From contig OY970224.1 in assembly GCA_963714035.1 (NCBI GenBank), positions 682,001 through 746,000 of the forward strand: a stretch of 64,000 nt of DNA, in the 5' to 3' direction. Within the stretch, counting starts at the first letter, position 1. Each line of letters opens with the position of its first letter. The translations under genes and the position numbers were made by a program. Source of the DNA: DATFVB01 sp963714035 (GTDB taxonomy: Bacteria > Acidobacteriota > Thermoanaerobaculia > UBA5066 > DATFVB01). This document shows positions 1-7,404 of the stretch, piece after piece. The notes below the pieces were generated by a model, which was not told the DNA's origin, searched no databases, and was given only the letters and a program-made list of their open reading frames with translations.

Positions 1-434
1 CGAGAGCGGGATGTCCGAGCCCGCGCGTCCCAGAACCATCCGCGGCTTCTCGATCAAAAACGTCTTTCCGGCATCCGGCCCGGAGATGACCGCGAGGGAG
101 AGTTTCTTCCCGACGGGGAGACGCAACGCCGCCGGGTGAGGAGCGGTCTTCGGACGGGTCGCGACATGCTCCCGGGTCGCTTCGCCCGGATGATTCCGGT
201 AGTCGATCGTCTCCAGCCGCCGGGTGAACGTGGTCTCGCTGCCGACCAGCGGGGGGGATTCGGCGAATCGGCGCGCACGTCGGTCGCCGCCGGCGCGATC
301 GCGCCTCGGGCAGGATTGGCGATGTCGAAAGTCGTTTCGCACCTGGTGCAGCGGATTTTCTTCGAAGATTTCCCCTCGAAGCGCCCCTCGTCGTAGCGGT
401 ACCGGGCGGCGCAGGCCGGACAGGCGACGATCAA
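1..434 (-). CDS. Zinc-ribbon (MJ0042-type) + FHA domain protein, partial, apparent frameshift
   Basis: The N-terminus from a TTG at 434 reads MIVACPACAARYRYDE followed by a CTRC pair, a four-cysteine zinc ribbon of the MJ0042 type. A GGAGCG Shine-Dalgarno sits just upstream. The frame then turns into arginine-rich nonsense and stops at 54. If one base is removed from the seven-G run at 251-257, reading continues as LVGSETTF and then LSLAVISGPDAGKTF..MVLGRAGSDIPL, a clear start of an FHA phosphothreonine-binding domain that leaves the window at position 1. I therefore treat it as one gene with a homopolymer indel, either a sequencing error or a real lesion. Zinc-ribbon/FHA proteins are usually cytoplasmic signalling adaptors. 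It lies 31 nt downstream of the cysteine desulfurase and is probably co-transcribed with it. Confidence 0.7.
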
Positions 435-465
435 CGATCCGCTCCGATCCGGTTGTTCCCGAAAT

Positions 466-1629
466 TCATGAGTGAGAGGGATTCTGCCACCCGGACGGCG
501 CGCCGATCAAGGTCGATTCGCCGGCGAGGACCCGCCGCAGGACGGCGAGGACCGCGCCGACGTCGCCGGAGGAGTTGCCGCGGCCGAAGGAGAACCGGAC
601 GGTGCTCTTCGCCTCGTCGGCCGTGGCTCCCATGGCCAGAATCGCCCGCGAAGGGCCGACCGATCCGGAGGAACAGGCGGAGCCGACGGAAACGGCGATC
701 CCGTCGAGATCGAGAGCGATCGCGATCGTCTCGCCGGATCGTCCCGGGAACGCGGCCGCGGTCGTGTTCCCGGTTCTCGCGACCGACTCCCCCCAGATCC
801 GGACGTCGGGCCGGAGGGCGCGGAGGCCCCGCTCGAAGGAGTCCCGCACATCCCGGACCTCGTCGCGTTCAGCGGCGGACTCTCTCCCGCAGATCCGGGC
901 CGCCTCTCCGAATCCGACGATCCCGGCCGCGTTCTCCGTGCCGCCGCGTCTCCGCCGCTCCTGTCCCCCGCCGAACAGCGCCGGAAGCTCGACGCCGCGG
1001 CGGACCCAGAGCGCTCCGACTCCTTTCGGCCCTCCGATCTTGTGGGCGGACAGCGAGATCATGTCGGGTCCGGCCGATGCCGCGACGTCCGTCCGTCCGA
1101 TCGCCGCGACCGCGTCCGTGTGGAAGAGCGCGCCGCGTTCCCGCGCCCGACGGGCGAGAGCCCCGACGGGCAGCACCGCGCCATACTCGTTGTTCGCCCA
1201 CATGGCCGAGACGAGAGCGACCCGATCGTCGATCGCATCGAGCGCCGCCTCGAGATCGAGCGCTCCCGACGGAAGGACCGCCATCACCCGCCGATCGAAT
1301 CCCTCCCGTTCGAGCGACCGGGCGGGCTCGGCGACGGCCGCGTGTTCGACGGAGGAAATCGCGACCGCGCGCCGCCGGGACGAACGGACGGAGAGAACCG
1401 CGAGGGCGTCCGCCTCCGTCCCTCCCGACGTGAAAACGATCTCCTCGGGCTCCGCCGCGCCGACGAGCGCGGCGACGTGCTCCCGCGCCTCCTCGATCCT
1501 CCGCCGCGCCGCCCGCCCCGCCGCGTGGACCGAAGACGGATTTCCCCAGACTTCGGCCAGGAGAGGTTCCATGGCGGCCTTCACCCGCGGATCCACGGGG
1601 CTCGTCGCGTTGTGGTCGAGATAGATCAT
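466..1629 (-). CDS. Cysteine desulfurase (class V aminotransferase fold, NifS/IscS family)
   Basis: PLP enzyme that takes sulfur from L-cysteine as a persulfide for Fe-S cluster or thio-cofactor assembly. The 387-residue length fits the family. It opens with MIYLDHNATSP and has the cofactor region SGGTEADAL near 69-76. The PLP lysine is K197 in SLSAHKIGGPKG and the persulfide cysteine is C319 in GSACSSG. The GSACSSG loop fits either NifS-like or IscS-like branches, so I give no symbol. There is no IscU, SufU or MnmA next to it, so its sulfur acceptor cannot be read from context. ATG at 1629 is 9 nt after a TAGAAT box that abuts the inverted-repeat element upstream. Confidence 0.95.
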   Translation of the reverse strand: MIYLDHNATSPVDPRVKAAMEPLLAEVWGNPSSVHAAGRAARRRIEEAREHVAALVGAAEPEEIVFTSGGTEADALAVLSVRSSRRRAVAISSVEHAAVAEPARSLEREGFDRRVMAVLPSGALDLEAALDAIDDRVALVSAMWANNEYGAVLPVGALARRARERGALFHTDAVAAIGRTDVAASAGPDMISLSAHKIGGPKGVGALWVRRGVELPALFGGGQERRRRGGTENAAGIVGFGEAARICGRESAAERDEVRDVRDSFERGLRALRPDVRIWGESVARTGNTTAAAFPGRSGETIAIALDLDGIAVSVGSACSSGSVGPSRAILAMGATADEAKSTVRFSFGRGNSSGDVGAVLAVLRRVLAGESTLIGAPSGWQNPSHS

Positions 1630-1638
1630 CCGGAGACG

Positions 1639-1644
1639 ATTCTA
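1639..1644 (-). promoter_or_regulatory. -10 box TAGAAT of the cysteine desulfurase
   Basis: TAGAAT read on the minus strand, 9 nt before the ATG at 1629. It overlaps the outer edge of the left inverted repeat at 1640-1666, so the element sits exactly where a -35 region would be. No Shine-Dalgarno is visible, so the transcript is predicted to be leaderless or nearly so. Confidence 0.5.
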
Positions 1645-1922
1645 GTGTCCCGAGTCAGAAGTCGCGTTCGCGTCGTTCGGAGCGCCGCGGGGCGGGATGC
1701 CAGGCGGCGCGACGCAGGCGATACCCGAGTATCGTCGAGGAGCGCCAACGCCGCAGATCGCTCCGCGCCGCCCGAACCCTTTGGGCGCCCGCACACTGCG
1801 GACGATCTCCGCGTTGTTCGTCGGGTCCGATCGCTTCGGCATCTGTCCCCTCCTCGCGCCTTGATCTCGTCCGCAAGCCGCGGGCGCGACGCTGACGAGA
1901 TTTCTGACTCGGGATACTAGAG
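1640..1922. mobile_element. MITE-like element with 27-bp terminal inverted repeats
   Basis: Positions 1640-1666 and 1896-1922 are inverted repeats matching at 23 of 27 bases, with the shared core TCCCGAGTCAGAA. Each end carries CTAG (1642-1645 and 1917-1920), suggesting insertion at a TA or CTAG target as in Tc1/mariner-IS630-type elements. The interior (about 230 bp) encodes no transposase. A 66-codon minus-strand reading frame (1842 down to 1642) has a good GAGGAGG ribosome site and ends in SDSGH encoded by the repeat. I cannot assign it and doubt it is a gene. The element fills the spacer between the divergent cysteine desulfurase and GWxTD genes. Non-autonomous element is the best reading; a large regulatory hairpin is the alternative. 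Confidence 0.6.
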
Positions 1923-1991
1923 CGTTCCGGGAGACCGTTCCCGGCCCGGCAACGGAGCAAAAAGTCGGAATGGCCCGCCTCTGGATGAGGT

Positions 1992-1997
1992 TAGGAT
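1992..1997 (+). promoter_or_regulatory. -10 box TAGGAT of the GWxTD/VWA gene
   Basis: TAGGAT lies 9 nt before the GTG at 2007. There is no Shine-Dalgarno near that GTG or the ATG at 2016, so leaderless initiation at or close to 2007 is likely. Confidence 0.4.
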
Positions 1998-2006
1998 CGG
2001 TGAGCA

Positions 2007-5000
2007 GTGGGCTTCATGGACCGACGGCGGATCGCGCTCGTTTCGCTCATCGTCGGCCTCGCCGCCGGCGGGGCGGCTCCGCTCCGCGCCGCCGACGAGC
2101 CCCCGCGCAACGAGTCCGTCACCCCCGCCCCCCTGTCGAAGGAAGAGCGGGGATGGGCGACCGAAATCGTCGGCCCCCTGCTCACGGCCGAGGAAAAGAA
2201 GATCTATCTGGGACTTCCGACGCCCGCCGAACGGACGTCGTTCCGCGACGAGTTCTGGTCGATCCGCGAACGGGACGGCCTTCGCGCGCCGTTCGGGCCG
2301 GGTTTCAAGGGCGCGTACATGAGCCGCCTCGAATTGGCCGACGAAAAGTATGGCGGCTGGAAGACGGACGCCGGCCGGATCATCATCGCGCTCGGAGAGC
2401 CGGCCAACGTCGTCGAGATCGACTGTCCGGGAACGTACCGTCCCATCGAGGTGTGGATGATGTCGCCGACCTCGATCGGCAATTCCCCCGCGCGGCTCGT
2501 CTTCTACCGCGATTACATCTCCGGCCCCCTCCGCCTCTGGTCTCCCATCATGGGCGCGGGCGCGCTGCTGAGCCCCGCCGCCAGTTTCTCCAAGGCCCCC
2601 GATCCCGCGGCGAGCCGCGGCGACCTCCAGCGCATCTACTCGTCGCGATGCAGCCCGCAGAGTCAGGACGTCCCCTGCAAGGACGAATGCGAGGTCCTGT
2701 GGCCGGCGATCATCGACATGGAAAACCAGGGCGACCTGGGCGCGCAGATCAAGCTCGAGAAGCTCGCGGCCCTCCCCGCGCCGCCGGAAGGCGACTGGAG
2801 AGGATGGCGCTCCCGCTTCGTGGACGGCGGAGCAGCCTCCGCACCGCTCCGGCCCGCCGAGTCGCTTCCCCGGAATGAGTCCGTCACCCCGGCGCCCCTG
2901 TCGCAGGAAGAGCGGGAGTGGGCCACGGAGATCGTCGCGCCCCTCCTGACGGCCGACGAAAAGAAGACTTATCTCGGTCTTCCGGCGCCCTCCCAGCGGG
3001 CCTCGTTCCGCAGCGAGTTCTGGTCGATTCGCCAACGGGACGGCCTTCACGCTCCGTTCGGGCCGGGTTTCCAGAGCCTCTACATGGCCCGCCTCGCGAC
3101 GGCCAGGGAAAAATACGGCGGCTGGAAAACGGACGCGGGACGGATCGTCCTGACGCTCGGCGAGCCCGTAAACGTCTTTACCCTGGATTGCCCGAGCGAG
3201 TATCGCCCCATCGAAATCTGGACCCTGCAGCGCCCCCCCACATCCGGCAGTCCGGAGAAGCTCGTCTTCTACCGGGATTTTCCGACCGGGCCGCTCAAGC
3301 TCTGGTCTCCGGTTCTGGGTCCGGACGTGCTCCTGAGCCCGGCGATGAGCCGCCAGACTCCCGATCCGTCGTCCGGCGTCGGCGAGCTCAAGGCGCTCTG
3401 GGCGTCCCTCTGCGGGTCCCGGGCGACGAAGGTCGCCTGCAAGAACGAATGCGACGTCCTCTGGCCGGTCCTGATCGACCTGGAGAACCGGGGCAGCCTC
3501 GGATCTCAGCTCAGCCTCGAGAAGCTCGCCGTGTTTCCTGCGCCGCCGGAGGGCGACTGGAAGGGGTGGCGTTCGCGCTTCGTGGACGGCGGCGCGGCCT
3601 CCGCTTCCGCGTCGGTTCCCTCGGCGAAGGCCGAGCCGCCGGCCCCCGCCTTCCGGAAACTCACGAAGGCGGACCGCAAGGAGCTCGAAGCGAAGCTCCC
3701 CGAGCGCTATCACGAATGGCTCGAGGACGTCTCGATCATCATGACCGACCGCGAGCGCGACGTGTTCCTCGAGATCGTCGACAACGTCGAGCGCGACAAA
3801 TTCATCGAGGAGTTCTGGCGCCGCCGCTCGATCGACAAGGACGGCGTCCGGACGAATTTCCGCGAGGTTTTCCGGGAGCGCGTCGAATACGCGAAGGAGA
3901 ACTACAAGAACCTGAACTCGGACGCCGCGAAGGTCTTCATCCTGAACGGACCTCCCGACGCCGTCATTCCCGTGAACTGCCCCGAGGTCTTCGTCCCGAC
4001 CCAGATCTGGTTCTACGAACGTCTCGAGGCGCTCCGGAACAAGGAATACCTGATCTTCTACAAGGTGTACGGGATGGGAGACTGGAAGCTCTGGCTGCCG
4101 ATCGACGGGATCCAGAAGCTCGGGATCAATTCGATCGGCCCCAACATGCAGGAGGCTCAACAGAGCTGTTTCGACGCCCAGAACCTCCAGGAGGCGATCT
4201 CTTACGAAGGCGCGATGCTCGGCCCGGGAATTTCGGGGATGGCCGAGGCCGAGAAGATGTTCGTCCCGCCGCCGGTCGAAACCGAAGGCATCGACCGCTT
4301 CCTCGGGCTCACGACGCAGGTCTCCGCCTCCGCCGCCCCGCTTCCCATCGAGAAGAGCGTGATCTTCCCGGAGGCGCGCGACAGCAAGATCGCGTGCGAC
4401 GTGTCGCTGCTCCTTCCCCGGAAGGACCTCGCGCTGCGCGACCTGGGGGATCAGAAGTTCTACGACATCGACGTCGTCGGGGAGATCGTCCAGAACGACC
4501 GCATGCTCGACAACTTCAAGTACCGTTTCGACATCCCGACCGACGAAGTTTCGGGCGACACGCTCCCGCTCACTCTGCGCCGCTACCTCTACCCCGGCGA
4601 CTACGAGATCCGGGTCAAGGCCGCCGACGCGAACCGGAAGGCGGAGGGCCGTTTCGCCGAGGCGCTGCGCGTCCCGGAGGAGCCGCAGGCTCCGCCGGCG
4701 GTCCTCGCGGACGCGTCTCTCGTGCGGAAGAACGAGGCGCCTCCGGCCGACTTCCGCCCCTCGTCGATCTCGATCCTTCCGCCGGTGCGCGAGATCCTGA
4801 CGGGGCTGCAGCGGTTCGAGACGAAATCCGCGGAGGGAATCGTCGCCGTCGACTTCTACCTCGACGGCACCAAGATGCTGACTCGGACGCGCGGACCGTT
4901 CCAGGCGGACCTCAACCTCGGACCGCTTCCGCGGCGCCACGAGGTGCGCGTCGTCGCCTACGACTCCCGCGGACGATCGGTCGGCGAGGACGAGATCCAC

Positions 5001-6089
5001 ATCAACGAAGGGAGCGAGTCCTTCCGGGTGAAGATCGTCTCGCCGAGGCGGGGCACGACCGCTTCCGGACCGACGGACGTTCTCGCCGATGCGACCGCGC
5101 CCGAGGGACGGTCGATCGCGAAGATGGAGTTCTACTCGAACGAGACGAAGGTTGCCACGCTCTACCAGCCGCCCTGGCAGCAGGTCGTCCCCTTCCGGAA
5201 GAGCGGATCACTCGGGTACGTCCGCGTCGTCGGCACGCTCGACGACGGACTCGTCGCCGAGGACGTCCGGTACGTCAACGCCCCCGCCTACATCAGCGAG
5301 GTGAACGTCGATGCCGTCGAGCTCTACACGACGGTGACGCAGGGCAACCGCCCCGTGGACGGGCTGACGCAGACGAACTTCACCGTCCTCGAGGACGGGC
5401 AAGCACAGCAGGTCGCGCAGTTCGAGCACGTCACGAACCTTCCGCTGACCGTCGGGGTGGCGATCGACACCTCGGCCTCGATGATCGACAACCTCCCCTC
5501 CGCCGAGGCGGCGGCTGTCGAGTTCCTCGACGACACGATCGCGGAGAAGGACCGCGGCTTCACGATGTCGTTCGACGACTCGCCGTACACGCTCTGCCGC
5601 CTCACGGGAAACCGGGAGCGGCTCGACCGTTCGTTCGCCGGGCTGCGAGCCGAAGGCTCGACCGCGCTCTATGACGCCGTGGTGTACGCGCTCTACCAGT
5701 TCTCCGGCGTGAAGGGAAAGAAGGCGCTCGTCCTCCTCACCGACGGGAAGGACACCTCCTCGAAGTACGACTTCGACACGCTGCTCGACTACGTCAAGAA
5801 GGCGGGAGTCGCCGTCTACGGGATCGGCCTCAACGTGTCCAAGGCGGAGATCGAGGTCAAGGGGAAGCTCAACCGGCTCGCGGAAGCCTCGGGGGGCGCG
5901 ACCTTCTACATCGACGGGACGAAGGACCTGAAGAACGTCTACCGGCAGATCAACAACGAGCTCCGGACCCAGTACCTCCTGACCTATTACTCGAGCAACC
6001 CGTCGCCCGACAACAAGTGGCGCAAGATCGAGGTGAAGGTCACGCCGAAGAATCTCACGGCGAGAACCATTTCCGGGTACTACAGCTAG
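2007..6089 (+). CDS. Secreted protein with three GWxTD-type modules and a C-terminal VWA domain
   Basis: 1360 residues. A signal peptide (about residues 1-30, ending ..LRAADEPP) sends it out of the cytoplasm. Residues 34-279 and 289-533 are a near-identical tandem pair, each with AEKKxYLGLP, FRxEFWSIRxRDGL, the hallmark KYGGWKTDAGR and LGEPxNV. A third, diverged module follows at about 550-720 (LTKADRKELEAKLP, NYKNLNSDAAKVFILNGPPD). After two beta-sandwich-like segments, a VWA domain at about 1110-1360 has the MIDAS motif VAIDTSASM and LTDGKDTSS, resembling the VWFA-related family abundant in Acidobacteriota. Function is unknown; an extracytoplasmic binding or scaffolding role is inference. 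GTG 2007 (leaderless box) or ATG 2016 could be the start. It stands alone between an inverted-repeat element and a palindrome-rich spacer. Confidence 0.9.
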   Translation: MGFMDRRRIALVSLIVGLAAGGAAPLRAADEPPRNESVTPAPLSKEERGWATEIVGPLLTAEEKKIYLGLPTPAERTSFRDEFWSIRERDGLRAPFGPGFKGAYMSRLELADEKYGGWKTDAGRIIIALGEPANVVEIDCPGTYRPIEVWMMSPTSIGNSPARLVFYRDYISGPLRLWSPIMGAGALLSPAASFSKAPDPAASRGDLQRIYSSRCSPQSQDVPCKDECEVLWPAIIDMENQGDLGAQIKLEKLAALPAPPEGDWRGWRSRFVDGGAASAPLRPAESLPRNESVTPAPLSQEEREWATEIVAPLLTADEKKTYLGLPAPSQRASFRSEFWSIRQRDGLHAPFGPGFQSLYMARLATAREKYGGWKTDAGRIVLTLGEPVNVFTLDCPSEYRPIEIWTLQRPPTSGSPEKLVFYRDFPTGPLKLWSPVLGPDVLLSPAMSRQTPDPSSGVGELKALWASLCGSRATKVACKNECDVLWPVLIDLENRGSLGSQLSLEKLAVFPAPPEGDWKGWRSRFVDGGAASASASVPSAKAEPPAPAFRKLTKADRKELEAKLPERYHEWLEDVSIIMTDRERDVFLEIVDNVERDKFIEEFWRRRSIDKDGVRTNFREVFRERVEYAKENYKNLNSDAAKVFILNGPPDAVIPVNCPEVFVPTQIWFYERLEALRNKEYLIFYKVYGMGDWKLWLPIDGIQKLGINSIGPNMQEAQQSCFDAQNLQEAISYEGAMLGPGISGMAEAEKMFVPPPVETEGIDRFLGLTTQVSASAAPLPIEKSVIFPEARDSKIACDVSLLLPRKDLALRDLGDQKFYDIDVVGEIVQNDRMLDNFKYRFDIPTDEVSGDTLPLTLRRYLYPGDYEIRVKAADANRKAEGRFAEALRVPEEPQAPPAVLADASLVRKNEAPPADFRPSSISILPPVREILTGLQRFETKSAEGIVAVDFYLDGTKMLTRTRGPFQADLNLGPLPRRHEVRVVAYDSRGRSVGEDEIHINEGSESFRVKIVSPRRGTTASGPTDVLADATAPEGRSIAKMEFYSNETKVATLYQPPWQQVVPFRKSGSLGYVRVVGTLDDGLVAEDVRYVNAPAYISEVNVDAVELYTTVTQGNRPVDGLTQTNFTVLEDGQAQQVAQFEHVTNLPLTVGVAIDTSASMIDNLPSAEAAAVEFLDDTIAEKDRGFTMSFDDSPYTLCRLTGNRERLDRSFAGLRAEGSTALYDAVVYALYQFSGVKGKKALVLLTDGKDTSSKYDFDTLLDYVKKAGVAVYGIGLNVSKAEIEVKGKLNRLAEASGGATFYIDGTKDLKNVYRQINNELRTQYLLTYYSSNPSPDNKWRKIEVKVTPKNLTARTISGYYS
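2106..3610 (+). repeat. Intragenic tandem duplication of a ~765-bp GWxTD module
   Basis: Copy 1 runs from about 2106 to 2845 and copy 2 from about 2871 to 3610. Each begins RNESVTPAPLS and ends RSRFVDGGAASA. The offset is 765 bp at the start and 762 bp at the end, so one codon was gained or lost. Identity is high at both DNA and protein level, which implies recent duplication compared with the diverged third module. Confidence 0.9.
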
Positions 6090-6304
6090 TCGCCGGGTTG
6101 CAGCCGCAGAGCCGTTGAACTCGGCGCCCGGGTCCGGGTTGGAGCGGTCGCTCCGCGCCGCTCGAAACGGCCGCGGAGACTCTCGCCGGTTCGCACCCTG
6201 CAGGTCAGCAACCCATGTCTTCCCAAAGCACGGTGCTTCGCGACGGAGTGCGGGTAGCCTGCGGATCCGGGAATGGGAGGGCGGGATCGGGCGGTCGAGC
6301 CGCA

Positions 6305-6330
6305 CGCACGCGATCTCGAGATCGCGTGCG
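6305..6330. repeat. 26-bp perfect palindrome
   Basis: The half-site CGCACGCGATCTC is followed directly by its exact complement with no loop, centred on CTCGAG. A loop-free palindrome suits a dimeric DNA-binding protein or a cruciform better than an RNA terminator. Confidence 0.7.
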
Positions 6331-6404
6331 ATTGGCAGCAATATCGGGCGAGCGCAATGGACGCTCGGCCAGAAGGGTCGGAAGACGGGTTCGGGCGAGC
6401 CATC

Positions 6405-6447
6405 CCCGCGGGCGAGGCGTACCGAAAGCGTACGTTGAGCCCGCGGG
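6405..6447 (+). repeat. Structured intergenic hairpin, copy 1 (CGTAC-N7-GTACG tip)
   Basis: Outer stem CCCGCGGGC (6405-6413) pairs with 6439-6447. An internal GAGG/TTGA section follows, which could form tandem G-A pairs plus wobbles. The tip is CGTAC, a CGAAAGC loop, then GTACG. The tip and internal section recur at 62055-62079 with a different outer stem that still pairs. The plus strand is favoured because the internal G-A and G-U pairs only work in that sense. Confidence 0.55.
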
Positions 6448-6495
6448 CGGGTCATACGGGCCCGTATAACGGCCGTTATGGCCGAGCGTGCTATC

Positions 6496-7404
6496 TCAGA
6501 CTTCCGGGTTGACGATCCGCGCGAGAAACCCCTCGTCGTCGCGCCAGTCTTCGCGCGTGCGGACCCGGAGCTCGAGGAAGAATCGGCCGCCGAAACGCTC
6601 CTCGCATCGCTCCCGGGCACGGGTCCCGATCTCGCGGATCATCGCGCCTCCCTTCCCGACGAGAATGCCCTTCTGGCCTTCCCGTTCGACGTACAGCGTC
6701 GCCTCCACGACCGTCAGGTCCTTCTCCTCGTCCTTGCGCAATTCCTCGACGACCACCGCCAGCGAGAACGGCACCTCCTCGCGCGTGAGCTCGAGCGCCG
6801 GCTCGCGGATCTGCTCGGCGACCTTTTCCGCGAGCGCTCCGGGAACGGTGTCCTCCGGCGGAAAGAGCGGCGGCCCTTCCGGGAGCACGCGCCGGAGCTC
6901 CTCGAGAAGCGCCTCGACGCCGTCACCGCTCGCCGCGGAGATCGGAACGACCGCCGCAAACCTCCCGCCCGCCGACAGCCCCGCCATCCGCGGAAGGAGC
7001 GCCGGTTTCGCGACGCGGTCGATCTTGTTGAGCGCGACGACCGCCGGCACCTGACGCCGCCCGACGAGTTCGGCGATGCGGGCGTCGCCGGGCCCGGCCC
7101 GCTCCGAAGCGTCGATCACCCAGAGGATCGCCTCGGCGCCCTCCAGCGCATCGACGGCGTCGCGCACCATCGCCGCGTTCATCCGATGCTCGGGCCGGTG
7201 GATTCCCGGCGTGTCGATGAGCACCGCCTGGAAGCCCGGTCGGTGGACGACGCCCAGCCATCGCTTTCGCGTCGTCTGGGGCTTGTCGGAGACGATCGCG
7301 ACCTTCTCCCCGACGAGGAGGTTCACGAGAGTCGACTTTCCGGCGTTCGGGCGGCCGACGACCGCGATCATCCCGGCGCGAAAGGGGTCCCGTTCCGGCG
7401 TCAC
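6496..7404 (-). CDS. era: GTPase Era
   Basis: Essential GTPase that binds the 3' end of 16S rRNA during small-subunit maturation. 302 residues, the normal size. G1 is GRPNAGKS (17-24), G3 DTPG (64-67) and G4 NKID (126-129), followed by a C-terminal KH domain with GKGGAMIREIGTRARE. The GTG start at 7404 overlaps the corC stop as GTGA. It is the last gene of phoH-pgpH-ybeY-corC-era, an order conserved in many bacteria that groups ribosome maturation and RNA quality control. Confidence 0.97.
   Translation of the reverse strand: MTPERDPFRAGMIAVVGRPNAGKSTLVNLLVGEKVAIVSDKPQTTRKRWLGVVHRPGFQAVLIDTPGIHRPEHRMNAAMVRDAVDALEGAEAILWVIDASERAGPGDARIAELVGRRQVPAVVALNKIDRVAKPALLPRMAGLSAGGRFAAVVPISAASGDGVEALLEELRRVLPEGPPLFPPEDTVPGALAEKVAEQIREPALELTREEVPFSLAVVVEELRKDEEKDLTVVEATLYVEREGQKGILVGKGGAMIREIGTRARERCEERFGGRFFLELRVRTREDWRDDEGFLARIVNPEV

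Larger units (their letters stand above)
6090..6495. other. Gene-free convergent spacer rich in palindromes
   Basis: 406 bp between the stop of the GWxTD gene and the stop of era, which face each other. I find no credible gene. It holds a 26-bp perfect palindrome (6305-6330), a bipartite hairpin (6405-6447), and two overlapping 14-bp palindromes at 6454-6467 (ATACGGGCCCGTAT) and 6466-6479 (ATAACGGCCGTTAT), the last ending 16 nt before the era stop codon. None has a U tract, so they are not standard intrinsic terminators, although they may stop transcription from both sides. Confidence 0.6.

Noticed and set aside
1927..1944. Hairpin CCGGGA-N6-TCCCGG, also seen at 61919-61936
   Set aside because: A 6-bp G+C stem is expected by chance in such a GC-rich sequence; loops differ and contexts do not match.
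6115..6495. Small genes of 70-110 codons in the era/GWxTD spacer
   Set aside because: Several overlapping frames exist in both directions, none with a ribosome site, recognisable domain or normal composition; the region is dominated by palindromes.
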